A stretch of DNA of 64,000 bases from Actinomycetes bacterium (GTDB lineage Bacteria; Actinomycetota; Acidimicrobiia; Acidimicrobiales; CADCSY01). The DNA lies in NCBI GenBank assembly GCA_025464025.1, contig JAODBP010000160.1:19354-83353 (forward strand), written 5' to 3'. Shown here in pieces: positions 50,036-57,677 of this stretch (position 1 is the first letter of the stretch; the number at the start of each line of letters is the position of its first letter). The translations under genes were made by a program, and so were the position numbers. The notes under the pieces are model-generated. The model worked only from the letters and a program-made list of their open reading frames with translations, was not told where the DNA came from and did no database searches.

Positions 50036-52345
50036 ATGGGCGTGGGCGACAGACCCATGAGCGCGGATCGCTCCTCACGGTGGCGTCGACCGTGGTCCGT
50101 CGGTGTGCACCTCGCGGCCTGCGTGGCCATCGTCCTCGTCGTGTTCGGCGGTGCCGGCGCGGTCACCGGCCGGGGGATGCTGCGAGGCGCCCGGGACGAC
50201 GCGCGAGCCGACGCCGGCTTCCAGGCCGGCATCGCCGCCGACGCCGTGAGCCGCTCGCTCGCCCTCGGCCAGGCCCAGATCGCGGTGCTCCTCGCCAACC
50301 CGTCGATCCCGCAGGTGATCGCCGCCGGGCCGGACTGCGGCCTGAACTTCGCCCTCGACCCGTTCGCCGGCGCTCGGCTCGACATCGTGGCCGCCGACGG
50401 GACGGTCGTCTGCTCCTCCGCGGATCCAGGGCCGGTGACGTACGCCGGCGCCTCGTTCACGTCGACGTTCGAGTCGACCGCGCCCGTCCGCTTCCACGAC
50501 GACGTCACCGACGGCGCCGCCCTGGTGCTCTCCGGGCCCGTGCGTGACACCGGCGGGCAGCTGGTCGGCGGCATCGTCGTCGTCGCACCCCTGGAGGGTC
50601 TGGCCGTCCGGCTCGCCGCGGTCTACGGCGGGCCGCAGCACTACCGGTTCACCGTCGCCGACGACGCCAAGGTCGTGTCGACGTCGGTGGCGGCCCGGGA
50701 GGACGCGAGCGCCCTGCTGTCGGGCTCGCGCCCGCTGGAGGCGACGTCGCTGCGGGTGACCGTCGGCGTGCCGTCGTCGAGCGCGCTGGCGTCCACTCGA
50801 TCGGCGCTCGCCCGGGAGGCGCTGCTCGGGGGTGGCGCCGTCCTGCTGATCCTGGCCCTGCTGGCCCTCGTCAACCGGCGGATCGCCAGGCCGTTGCGCG
50901 AGCTCACCCGCATCGTCGCCGACACGGCCGCCCACGGCGAGCCGCGCCGGCCGCGGCTGCGGGGCGTCGCCGAGATCGTCCGGCTCGGGAACCACTTCGA
51001 CCGGATGATGGCGGCCCGCCACGCCTACGAGGGCCAGCTGACGTACCAGATGCTGCACGACCCTCTCACCCGGCTCCCGAACCGGGTGCTGCTCACCGAC
51101 CGCCTCACCCATGCGCTGGCCGACGCGACCCGGACCGGTCGCTCGGTGGCCGTGCTGTTCGTCGACATCGACCGGTTCAAGCTCGTCAACGACAGCCTCG
51201 GGCACACCGCCGGCGACGAGGTGCTCACCAGCATCGCCCACCGGCTCGGCACCACCATCCGCCCCGGCGACACCCTCGCCCGCTTCGGGGGCGACGAGTT
51301 CGTCGTCATCTGCGCCGGTGTCGACGGTGCCGACGAGGTCAACGACCTCGCCGACCGGCTGGCGGAGACGATCGCCATCCCGGTCGAGACCATCGACCAG
51401 ATCCTCACGGTCACCGCATCCATCGGCATCGCCATCGGCACCGCGTCGAGCCGGCCCGAGGACCTCATCCGCGACGCCGACAGCGCCATGTACCTCGCCA
51501 AGGACCGAGGTCGTGCCCGGCACGAGCTGTTCGACGACACGCTGCGGACCCGAGCCTCCGATCGGCTCACGCTCGACAGCGAGCTCCGCGTCGCGCTCGA
51601 GCGGGGCGAGCTGTGCCTCGCCTACCAACCCAAGGTCAACCTCGGGACGGGTGTGGTCGTCGGCGTCGAGGCCCTGCTCCGGTGGCAGCACCCGGCGCTC
51701 GGCGAGGTGCCGCCGATCGACTTCATCCCCATCGCCGAGGACACCGGGCTGATCGTGCCCATCGGGCGGTTCGTCCTCGCCGAAGCCTGCCGCCAGCTCC
51801 GGGCGTGGCGCGAGGAGGGCATCCGCACCGAGGTCGCGGTGAACGTCTCCGGGCGCCAGCTCAGCCACCCCGACTTCGTCGACGAGGTCCACGCCATCGT
51901 CACCGACCACGACGTCGATCCGTCGTCGATCTGCCTCGAGCTGACCGAGAGCGTGCTCATGATCGATGCGCCCCGCGCCACGGAGACCCTGCGGGCGCTG
52001 CGCAACCTCGGCTTCAAGCTGAGCATCGACGACTTCGGCACCGGCTACAGCTCGCTGGCCTACCTCCAGCGGTTCCCGGTCGACGAGCTGAAGATCGACC
52101 GCTCCTTCGTGCACGACATGACCCACGACCCGGGCTCGGTCACCCTCATCGAGGCCATCATCGCCATGGGCTCGGCGCTCGGCCTCCGCATCGTCGCCGA
52201 AGGCATCGAGACCCGTGACCAGGAGGAGCAGCTCCGAAGGATGGGCTGCCAGGAGGCGCAGGGCTTCCTGTTCGCCCGGCCCCAGTCGGCCGAGCTGGTC
52301 ACCGCCCTGCTCCCGTCGACCGCCGAGCGGGCCACCGTCGACTGA
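50036..52345 (+). CDS. transmembrane sensor GGDEF-EAL protein
   Basis: The product is 769 aa from ATG with GGGAGGG upstream. TM1 (about 24-46), an extracytoplasmic sensor of about 220 residues, TM2 (about 266-288), a HAMP domain, GGDEF (about 345-500) and EAL (about 515-760) are arranged in order. GGDEF has Arg-Phe-Gly-Gly-Asp-Glu-Phe and an upstream Arg-Pro-Gly-Asp inhibitory site. EAL has Glu-Ala-Leu, Asn-Val-Ser, Leu-Thr-Glu-Ser, Asp-Asp-Phe-Gly-Thr-Gly and Leu-Lys-Ile-Asp. It should sense an external cue and control cyclic-di-GMP, with synthesis subject to product inhibition, unlike the protein at 33438. Confidence 0.94.
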   Translation: MGVGDRPMSADRSSRWRRPWSVGVHLAACVAIVLVVFGGAGAVTGRGMLRGARDDARADAGFQAGIAADAVSRSLALGQAQIAVLLANPSIPQVIAAGPDCGLNFALDPFAGARLDIVAADGTVVCSSADPGPVTYAGASFTSTFESTAPVRFHDDVTDGAALVLSGPVRDTGGQLVGGIVVVAPLEGLAVRLAAVYGGPQHYRFTVADDAKVVSTSVAAREDASALLSGSRPLEATSLRVTVGVPSSSALASTRSALAREALLGGGAVLLILALLALVNRRIARPLRELTRIVADTAAHGEPRRPRLRGVAEIVRLGNHFDRMMAARHAYEGQLTYQMLHDPLTRLPNRVLLTDRLTHALADATRTGRSVAVLFVDIDRFKLVNDSLGHTAGDEVLTSIAHRLGTTIRPGDTLARFGGDEFVVICAGVDGADEVNDLADRLAETIAIPVETIDQILTVTASIGIAIGTASSRPEDLIRDADSAMYLAKDRGRARHELFDDTLRTRASDRLTLDSELRVALERGELCLAYQPKVNLGTGVVVGVEALLRWQHPALGEVPPIDFIPIAEDTGLIVPIGRFVLAEACRQLRAWREEGIRTEVAVNVSGRQLSHPDFVDEVHAIVTDHDVDPSSICLELTESVLMIDAPRATETLRALRNLGFKLSIDDFGTGYSSLAYLQRFPVDELKIDRSFVHDMTHDPGSVTLIEAIIAMGSALGLRIVAEGIETRDQEEQLRRMGCQEAQGFLFARPQSAELVTALLPSTAERATVD

Positions 52346-52354
52346 GCTCGTTGC

Positions 52355-52360
52355 TACCGT
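52355..52360 (+). promoter_or_regulatory. -10 hexamer TACCGT, leaderless start at 52368
   Basis: TACCGT ends 7 nt before the ATG of the TIGR03086-like gene. Confidence 0.5.
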
Positions 52361-52367
52361 GCCGCGC

Positions 52368-52919
52368 ATGGGGAACGAGATCATCGACCGGTACACCGCG
52401 TTGGCTGACCAGTTCGGCGCACGCGTCGAGGCGGTCCCCGAGGGTGCCTGGTCGAACCCGTGTCCCTGCGAGGGGTGGACGGCGAGGGACGTCGTCGAGC
52501 ACATCCTCGGTGGCCAGGGGAACGTGATCCGCGCCATCACCGGCGACGCGCCGACGCTGGCCGAAGGGGCGGACCTCAAGGAGGCCTGGCGGGCGTCCTA
52601 CGCCGCGACGAAGGCCGCCCTCGAGCAGCCCGGCGCGCTCGAGAAGGTCGTCCCCGGCCCGGCCGGCGAGATGGACCTCGCCACCCTGGTCGGTCGGTTC
52701 CTGGCCAACGACGTCCTCGTGCACACGTGGGACCTGGCCCGGGCCACGGGTGGCGACGAGCGGATCGACGCGGCCGCCGTGGTCCAGGCCCACAGCGGGC
52801 TCAAGCCGATGGACGACATGCTCCGCCGACCCGGTGTCTTCGGCCCGAAGGTGGAGCCGGCCGCCGACGCCGACGAGCAGGAGCAGTTCCTCAACTTCCT
52901 GGGCCGCACCACCCGCTGA
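52368..52919 (+). CDS. TIGR03086-like DinB-fold protein (mycothiol-dependent type)
   Basis: The product is 183 aa. The N-terminal half has the maleylpyruvate-isomerase N-domain pattern: Pro-Cys-Glu-Gly-Trp-Thr-Ala-Arg-Asp-Val-Val-Glu-His-Ile, with the first metal His. A later Val-His-Thr-Trp-Asp-Leu-Ala-Arg-Ala-Thr-Gly segment supplies the second His and Asp. These proteins are thought to bind zinc and sometimes use mycothiol. The reaction here is unknown. A leaderless promoter supports the start. Confidence 0.88.
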   Translation: MGNEIIDRYTALADQFGARVEAVPEGAWSNPCPCEGWTARDVVEHILGGQGNVIRAITGDAPTLAEGADLKEAWRASYAATKAALEQPGALEKVVPGPAGEMDLATLVGRFLANDVLVHTWDLARATGGDERIDAAAVVQAHSGLKPMDDMLRRPGVFGPKVEPAADADEQEQFLNFLGRTTR

Positions 52920-52975
52920 GAGAACTCGTTTGAACTGGCCACAAGCTGGCCGGTTTCGGGGCGCATGCTGACCCC

Positions 52976-53575
52976 ATGTACGCACCGACGCCACACACCG
53001 AGATCGAAGGCATCCTCAGCTACGTCGAGCAGCAGCTCGACGCCATCCGGGCCGCGGCCATCGGCTTGAGCGAGGAGCAGGCCCGGCTTCGCCCGTGCCG
53101 CAGCGCGCTCTCCATCGGCGGGTTGCTCAAGCACGCCACCTACTGCATGCGAGGCGTGACCGAGCGGCTCACCCGAGACGGCCGGCCCGGACCGGTGATC
53201 GACGAAGCCGGCTTCGCCGCCTACCAGGGGAGCTTCGCCCTGGCCGACGACGAGACGGCGGCCGACGCGCTCGCCGCGTTCGACGCGGCCCGCGTCGAGT
53301 ACATCGGTGCGCTCGCGGCGGCCGATCCGTCCGCGCCGACCATCGAGGACCCGGCGCCGTGGTTCGGCATCTTCGACAACCGCCCCGCGCTCGGCCGCTA
53401 CCTCCTGGTCCACCAGATCGAGGAGATGGCCCGCCATGCCGGCCACGCCGACATCATCCGCGAGCAGATCGACGGCATCTCCGTCCCGGCCATCGTGCAG
53501 ACCGCCGACGGCATGCCGGCCAGCGACTACTTCGCCCCCTACGTCCCCGAGCCCGGCACCATCGGCGCCGACTGA
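52976..53575 (+). CDS. DinB/DUF664 family protein
   Basis: The product is 199 aa. It has a four-helix DinB-like layout with a metal-His pattern: Leu-Leu-Lys-His-Ala-Thr-Tyr near residue 58 and Val-His-Gln-Ile-Glu-Glu-Met-Ala-Arg-His-Ala-Gly-His near 143-155. It likely binds a divalent metal and may act as a thiol-dependent transferase or detoxification enzyme. It follows another DinB-fold gene by 56 nt. A CATGCT hexamer 6 nt before the ATG is a possible leaderless -10. Confidence 0.88.
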   Translation: MYAPTPHTEIEGILSYVEQQLDAIRAAAIGLSEEQARLRPCRSALSIGGLLKHATYCMRGVTERLTRDGRPGPVIDEAGFAAYQGSFALADDETAADALAAFDAARVEYIGALAAADPSAPTIEDPAPWFGIFDNRPALGRYLLVHQIEEMARHAGHADIIREQIDGISVPAIVQTADGMPASDYFAPYVPEPGTIGAD

Positions 53576-53587
53576 GTCGCGGCAGCC

Positions 53588-54340
53588 TCAGCCCTCGAGC
53601 CCGGTCTCCCGGACGGTGATGCTCAGCCGGCCGGGCGGGAGCCCGAGGCCGGGCGGCGCGGTGCCCGGGAGGACCTTGGGCACGCCGTGGAAGATGCGGC
53701 GGTTGCGGCCGCCGAAGACCAACAGGTCGCCGGACGCGAGGCGCACGTCGGTGAAGGGGCCGGTCCGACGGTCGACGCCGGCCATCCGGAAGACGCAGGT
53801 GTCGCCGAGGCTGATCGTCACGACCGGTGCGTCGGAGGGCTCCTCGCCGTCCTGGTGCAGGCCGAGGTGGGCGGTGGGGGCGTAGAGGTTCACGATGGCG
53901 GCGTCGGGGTGGAACGTCGGCGCGTCCGGCACCGTGTCGGCCACCGCCCGTCGGGCCAGGGCGACGAGGTGGTCGGGCAGCGGCTTCACCGGTGCGCCGT
54001 CCGTGTCGTCGGCGGTGCGGGAGTAGGCGTAGGGCTGCCAGTGCCAGCCGAGGCACACGGACTGCACGGTCATCACGGCCCCAGCGGGCACCCGAGGGTG
54101 GCGCAGGCCGGCGGGCGGTTCCGCCCACACCCGGAAGTCGTCGACCAGCCGGCGCTGCTCGTCGAACGTGAGCCAGCCGCGCACGTGGGTGACGTCCGGC
54201 AGCGGGTGCTCGACCACCGGCCCGGGCTCGACCACGAGCTCGAGCCCTAGCTGCCCGGCCGGCGGCTCAGCGGCGGCGCCCACGGTGACGGGCACGCCCC
54301 CGAGCCGACTGGTGACGGGGCGATCCCGCTTCGACCCCAC
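53588..54340 (-). CDS. alkB: AlkB-family 2-oxoglutarate/Fe(II) dioxygenase
   Basis: The product is 250 aa from the GTG at 54338-54340. Iron ligands are His162 and Asp164 in Leu-His-Gln-Asp-Gly and His218 in Phe-His-Gly-Val-Pro. The 2-oxoglutarate Arg pair is in Arg238-Leu-Ser-Ile-Thr-Val-Arg244. The enzyme oxidatively removes alkyl groups from N1-methyladenine and N3-methylcytosine in nucleic acid. A TAGCGT hexamer 7 nt upstream supports the start and a leaderless transcript. A perfect GC palindrome lies just upstream of that hexamer. It is the last typical chromosomal gene before the island. Confidence 0.93.
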   Translation of the reverse strand: MGSKRDRPVTSRLGGVPVTVGAAAEPPAGQLGLELVVEPGPVVEHPLPDVTHVRGWLTFDEQRRLVDDFRVWAEPPAGLRHPRVPAGAVMTVQSVCLGWHWQPYAYSRTADDTDGAPVKPLPDHLVALARRAVADTVPDAPTFHPDAAIVNLYAPTAHLGLHQDGEEPSDAPVVTISLGDTCVFRMAGVDRRTGPFTDVRLASGDLLVFGGRNRRIFHGVPKVLPGTAPPGLGLPPGRLSITVRETGLEG

Positions 54341-54347
54341 GGCTCCG

Positions 54348-54353
54348 ACGCTA
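54348..54353 (-). promoter_or_regulatory. -10 hexamer TAGCGT, leaderless start at 54340
   Basis: On the minus strand TAGCGT ends 7 nt before the alkB GTG. The palindrome at 54358-54373 begins 4 nt upstream of it, within the promoter spacer. Confidence 0.5.
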
Positions 54354-54357
54354 CCGA

Positions 54358-54456
54358 CGGCGCCGCGGCGCCGGCCGGTCGGATCCGGACGGGCTCGACC
54401 TGTGGAAGACGCTCCCGCGGGAGTGTCGGCGGCGCCGCGGCGCCGCGATCCACAGG
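54358..54456. repeat. nested palindromes at the left edge of the island
   Basis: CGGCGCCGCGGCGCCG, itself a perfect 16-bp palindrome, occurs at 54358-54373 and again at 54430-54445. Between them is CTCCCGCGGGAG (54412-54423). CCTGTGGA (54399-54406) pairs with TCCACAGG (54449-54456) around the second set. There is no coding sequence here. Confidence 0.7.
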
Positions 54457-54490
54457 GTGCCGTACCGGTCAGCCGGCCTGTAGGCGGGAC

Positions 54491-54590
54491 AGAGCGCGTG
54501 CTCACCTGAAAAGGCGCTCTGACCTGCACGTTTGCAGGCCTCCGAAGGCCTCGGTCCTCAGCTGATCCTCAGGCCGAGACGGCAATTGCC
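54491..54590. other. row of short inverted repeats, non-coding
   Basis: In order: AGAGCGC/GCGCTCT (54491-54520), CCTGCA/TGCAGG (54523-54538), AGGCCT/AGGCCT (54536-54551), CTCGG/CCGAG (54550-54578), and GGCAATTGCC (54581-54590). GC content falls visibly. The row could be an attenuator-like RNA, a transcription barrier or a recombination scar. From 54591 to 54730 I see no clear gene. Confidence 0.5.
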
Positions 54591-54730
54591 CCCTGAACTA
54601 TCGGGAGAGGACAGCGCGGAGGACCATTGAGACGGCACTCGCGCCAACACAGTGAGGATGGCCGGGCCGGGGTCAGCGAGCAGGTACAGCCATCCGCGGG
54701 ATGCGTCTTGGGCCGCACCACACTTTCGGT

Positions 54731-55675
54731 ATGCAGGTCGTCCGATGCGCACTAGGGGTGATCCAGGACCGAGGTCAATCCACGGTCGATCCCTCCGTCG
54801 TCCCAGTCGGCGCGGACGAGGCGCAGTACCTCGCTCGCCACGTGCGCAAGGTCCGCGAGACGGTCGCAGCTGGAGGCAGGAGCCTGTTTGTCGACGGCAG
54901 CAATGTGCCGACACAGCTGGGCTCTCTGGTCGGGGCTTCGAGCGACGCTCACTTCATGGGAGTGTCGAAGAGTCTCCAAGACTCGCTCGCACGCCAAATG
55001 AAGTCCTCGACCAACGCCAAGGACTGTGTGACCGCGATCGTGTTGACGTCCGAGCCTCCCGACCCGGCGCTTGCTGTGACCATCCTGAAGCTCGATGCGG
55101 TGCTTGAGGCCGCCCGCATGCACCGGCTTGAACACGGCATCACCTTCGAGGTCTTGAAGGAGCTGCTGCCCGAACCAGGGAAGCTGCAGAAGGCGCTCTC
55201 CTGGCCGGATCCCCGTGGGGTCAGCGATGTGATCATGCTCGACACGAACTTCAGCGCGGCGCAGTACTTCGAGAACGCCTTCGGCGTGGAGGTCAGTCCC
55301 AAGTCGACAGATGCGGAGGAGAACCTCGTCCGAATCATTGCGGCGAGGATTCCAGCGGCCAGAGTTGACGCCGTCATCAACGCGGCGGCCGATTTGGAAG
55401 GCCCTCTGGATGAGGTTCTCGAAACGCTCGCTGCCGACTACCCCGAGCTTGAAGAGGCTGCTTCCTTCGAGGCCGCAGAGAGCCGGCCGTCGGGCATTGT
55501 GCGTCGCAACAAGGTCGCAGCCCGGAAGGTGATCTGGAAGGGAGCTGGCTTCGAGCTTCGCATCTCCCCCGAGCTAGCGGCGAAGGTGTCCAAGTCCCTT
55601 ACGCCAGCCGGAACCTGGATGCTCACGATCGAAACAGCGGACGAGCCGTTTCCTGCAGGTGCGGTCGACGCTTGA
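54731..55675 (+). CDS. NA37-like nucleoid-associated protein (NdpA/YejK family)
   Basis: The product is 314 aa from ATG. It is soluble, without signal or membrane helix. The order of elements resembles the 37-kDa nucleoid-associated family: an early acidic strand-helix region, Ile-Leu-Lys-Leu-Asp, Leu-Leu-Pro-Glu-Pro-Gly-Lys-Leu-Gln-Lys-Ala near 155, then Leu-Asp-Thr-Asn-Phe-Ser-Ala-Ala-Gln-Tyr-Phe and a C-terminal Phe-Glu-Leu-Arg-Ile-Ser-Pro-Glu-Leu. Members bind DNA loosely, and copies outside core genomes occur in islands. Codon use is less GC-biased than in flanking genes. The stop overlaps the next start by 4 nt (TTGA), so the two are a unit. Confidence 0.6.
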   Translation: MQVVRCALGVIQDRGQSTVDPSVVPVGADEAQYLARHVRKVRETVAAGGRSLFVDGSNVPTQLGSLVGASSDAHFMGVSKSLQDSLARQMKSSTNAKDCVTAIVLTSEPPDPALAVTILKLDAVLEAARMHRLEHGITFEVLKELLPEPGKLQKALSWPDPRGVSDVIMLDTNFSAAQYFENAFGVEVSPKSTDAEENLVRIIAARIPAARVDAVINAAADLEGPLDEVLETLAADYPELEEAASFEAAESRPSGIVRRNKVAARKVIWKGAGFELRISPELAAKVSKSLTPAGTWMLTIETADEPFPAGAVDA

Positions 55676-57177
55676 CGGCTCCAGCCGCCGCCCTGAGCTT
55701 TGACGGGACGCCGGCAGTCGAGGGGCTCGCCACGCTCCAACGGCTGCAAGATGCGGGTTGGCAGGTGGGCGACGCCACCGGCGGCATGTGGATCGAGGCG
55801 CGGGCCGAGGGGGAAGATCCGACCTCGGCGTTGCATGCGCTGACGTCGCTCGGACCGGCGCTGACCGCATTCAGGGCGCGCGGCCGAAGACGTGGCTTCG
55901 ATGTCGTAATTGGACTAGTCCGAGGTGAGTTGGAGGTCCTCGAGACGCCATCTGTCGATCCCGATTCAGACTTCGACGAGCCCGAGGAGAGAGATCACGC
56001 GAGGCGTGTGGTCGATCGAGAGGTAGACGCCGCGTTGGCCCTGCCCTTGGACTGGACAGTCACCGCAGAGATCCGGCTGGACCTGCTCATGACGTGCCCT
56101 TCCTCGATCGACTGCCGCGTCGTCCAGCGGCCGGAGACGGTGACGTCCTCCATCGAGTTGCTCGGCCCTGCGCTTGGTGGATTCGTGGGGCAGGACGGAA
56201 AGCGTCGCGTCTACCTCGTCGCTGACGCGGTGGGTGCGCTACATCTAGGAACGCTGTCGGTGTGTCCTCTTCGCCAGCAGATCGAGGTGCCGCCTCCTCT
56301 TCAGCCGCTCCCAGCCGAATCAGGGGCGCCGTTCGCCGGTGCAGTCTGGCCACATCAGCTCGTACCGCAGATGCTGGGGTCAGAGGGCGAGTGGATCGAT
56401 ACCGCGATCATGCTCTATCGGGTCTTCGTACTCGCTGTTTGGCGTTCGCTCGCGACATCGGTGCCAGCGCCGGATGTCGTCGAAATCGTTGGGTTCAAGC
56501 GTGTCGTGGCGACCGTGCCAGCTACCCGCGACCTTGAGCTCTCTGTCGTGGAGGGAACTCAACGCCTGTATCGGTGGGCTTTCCAGGACTTGAGCCCGGA
56601 TCGTCAGCTGGCTGTTCGCCAGGTGGCGAGCCTCTACGACGCCGACGAGTTGCTCGTTCATCCGGCCGAAATCACGGCGAGCGCCGAACTCGTCTTCATC
56701 GGTCTCCGAACGGACGCAGTGGCCGAAGTGATGCGTGCGTCTCGAGATGCTCGCCGCGAGGCACACGAGGCAGTCAGGCAGACGTTGAAGAACGTACAAG
56801 ACTCGACCAAGAGCGCTGGAGAGCGTCTCCTGGCGTCATTGGTAGCTATTGGTGCTGTGGTTGCTACGTACTCCACGAAGGCCCTTGATGAGTCAGTAGG
56901 CCGAAACCTCATGCTGGCCGTCGCAGCGTTCCTGGTGTTCCTGGCGCTCACATCGATCTTCCTGGAAGGTCCACTCTTGTCGCTTCCTCTGAAGCACCTG
57001 ACGGGTGACCTGAGGGCGAGCGCGTTGAGAGTGACGACGGTTGACGACCTGGCTGATCTCCCCTCCGTCGCTGCGACGCGCAAACGAGTAGCGATCGTCC
57101 GAGCCGTCGTGCCAGGGACCTACCTCGCCCTCGCTCTGGCGGTGCTCGTTTTCGGGCAGCCGTCGCGTTTCTTGTGA
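55672..57177 (+). CDS. unknown protein with C-terminal transmembrane anchor, partner of the NA37-like protein
   Basis: The product is 501 aa from a TTG overlapping the upstream stop. Residues 1-345 are soluble and without recognised motifs. Residues about 345-384 form a charged amphipathic helix. Three membrane helices follow at about 386-403, 412-431 and 474-495, with a polar loop of about 40 residues between the last two. A large cytoplasmic domain tethered by C-terminal helices is common among toxin or effector proteins of phage-defence systems, but no nuclease, NADase or NTPase motif is visible. The function is unknown; it should be considered together with its coupled neighbour. Confidence 0.75.
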   Translation: MTAPAAALSFDGTPAVEGLATLQRLQDAGWQVGDATGGMWIEARAEGEDPTSALHALTSLGPALTAFRARGRRRGFDVVIGLVRGELEVLETPSVDPDSDFDEPEERDHARRVVDREVDAALALPLDWTVTAEIRLDLLMTCPSSIDCRVVQRPETVTSSIELLGPALGGFVGQDGKRRVYLVADAVGALHLGTLSVCPLRQQIEVPPPLQPLPAESGAPFAGAVWPHQLVPQMLGSEGEWIDTAIMLYRVFVLAVWRSLATSVPAPDVVEIVGFKRVVATVPATRDLELSVVEGTQRLYRWAFQDLSPDRQLAVRQVASLYDADELLVHPAEITASAELVFIGLRTDAVAEVMRASRDARREAHEAVRQTLKNVQDSTKSAGERLLASLVAIGAVVATYSTKALDESVGRNLMLAVAAFLVFLALTSIFLEGPLLSLPLKHLTGDLRASALRVTTVDDLADLPSVAATRKRVAIVRAVVPGTYLALALAVLVFGQPSRFL

Positions 57178-57517
57178 CCTACGTGAGAAACCGTGTGTCC
57201 CTGGTCCGGATGCAGGCTTGGTCGAGGACAGATCGTTGCCGCACATCTCCCGAAGGGCAGCACCGAGTCAGAGTCAGTCGACGAGGACGTCTTGCGAGCG
57301 ATGTATCGACGTACCGCATCAGCCGGCTTACGGATGGCGCCGTCCGCTGCAGGGCGCTCGGGTCCGCGCGCGTCGGCGCACGAGCGGCTCCAATTCGGCA
57401 AATTAGGGCTATGGCAGATTGCTGACATGCAATGAATGGTGAAGCGAGCGCATGGACATCAGCGACGGGGCGTTGCAGCCGCGTTATGGTCCACGAACCT
57501 GACGAGAGGAGTCCGAC
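57178..57517. other. intergenic region before the RiPP operon
   Basis: 340 nt with no convincing gene. A short plus-strand frame at 57193-57435 exists, but its composition gives no coding support. TATGGT at 57485-57490 is a possible -10 for the precursor gene, and GAGAGGAG at 57504-57511 is its Shine-Dalgarno. Confidence 0.5.
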
Positions 57518-57673
57518 ATGACCCAGGGTCTCGACATTCGGGAAGCACTCGCTGACACGAAGGTGGACAATCCGGCGCTCGCACGGTTGCAACGTGACCT
57601 CACTCGCGATGCTCCGACCGAGCAGGTGATCACGAGTTACGACCGGATGCATCACAGGCACAACCGGTCCTGA
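57518..57673 (+). CDS. candidate RiPP precursor peptide (51 aa)
   Basis: ATG start with GAGAGGAG 6 nt upstream, the strongest Shine-Dalgarno in the island. Residues 1-36 are a charged, helical leader-like segment containing Asp-Asn-Pro-Ala-Leu-Ala-Arg-Leu, similar in style to leaders of FxsA-type precursors. The tail changes abruptly to Ser-Tyr-Asp-Arg-Met-His-His-Arg-His-Asn-Arg-Ser at the C-terminus. This core offers aromatic-x-x units (Tyr-Asp-Arg, His-x-Arg) suited to three-residue cyclophane formation and three Arg residues suited to a peptide arginase. It does not end in the FxSxx motif. The maturase gene begins 4 nt after its stop. I do not recognise a named precursor family. Confidence 0.75.
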   Translation: MTQGLDIREALADTKVDNPALARLQRDLTRDAPTEQVITSYDRMHHRHNRS

Positions 57674-57677
57674 TGCA

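Noticed and set aside
54399..54456. TGTGGA/TCCACA sequences recalling DnaA boxes
   Set aside because: Neither matches TTATCCACA fully, and no replication genes or box cluster are nearby.
57193..57435. 80-codon plus-strand frame before the precursor gene
   Set aside because: No ribosome-binding site, mixed composition and no recognisable motif; treated as intergenic.
57518..57673. Reading the short gene as a classical FxSxx (FxsA) precursor
   Set aside because: The C-terminus lacks Phe-x-Ser-x-x; only leader style and maturase type are similar.
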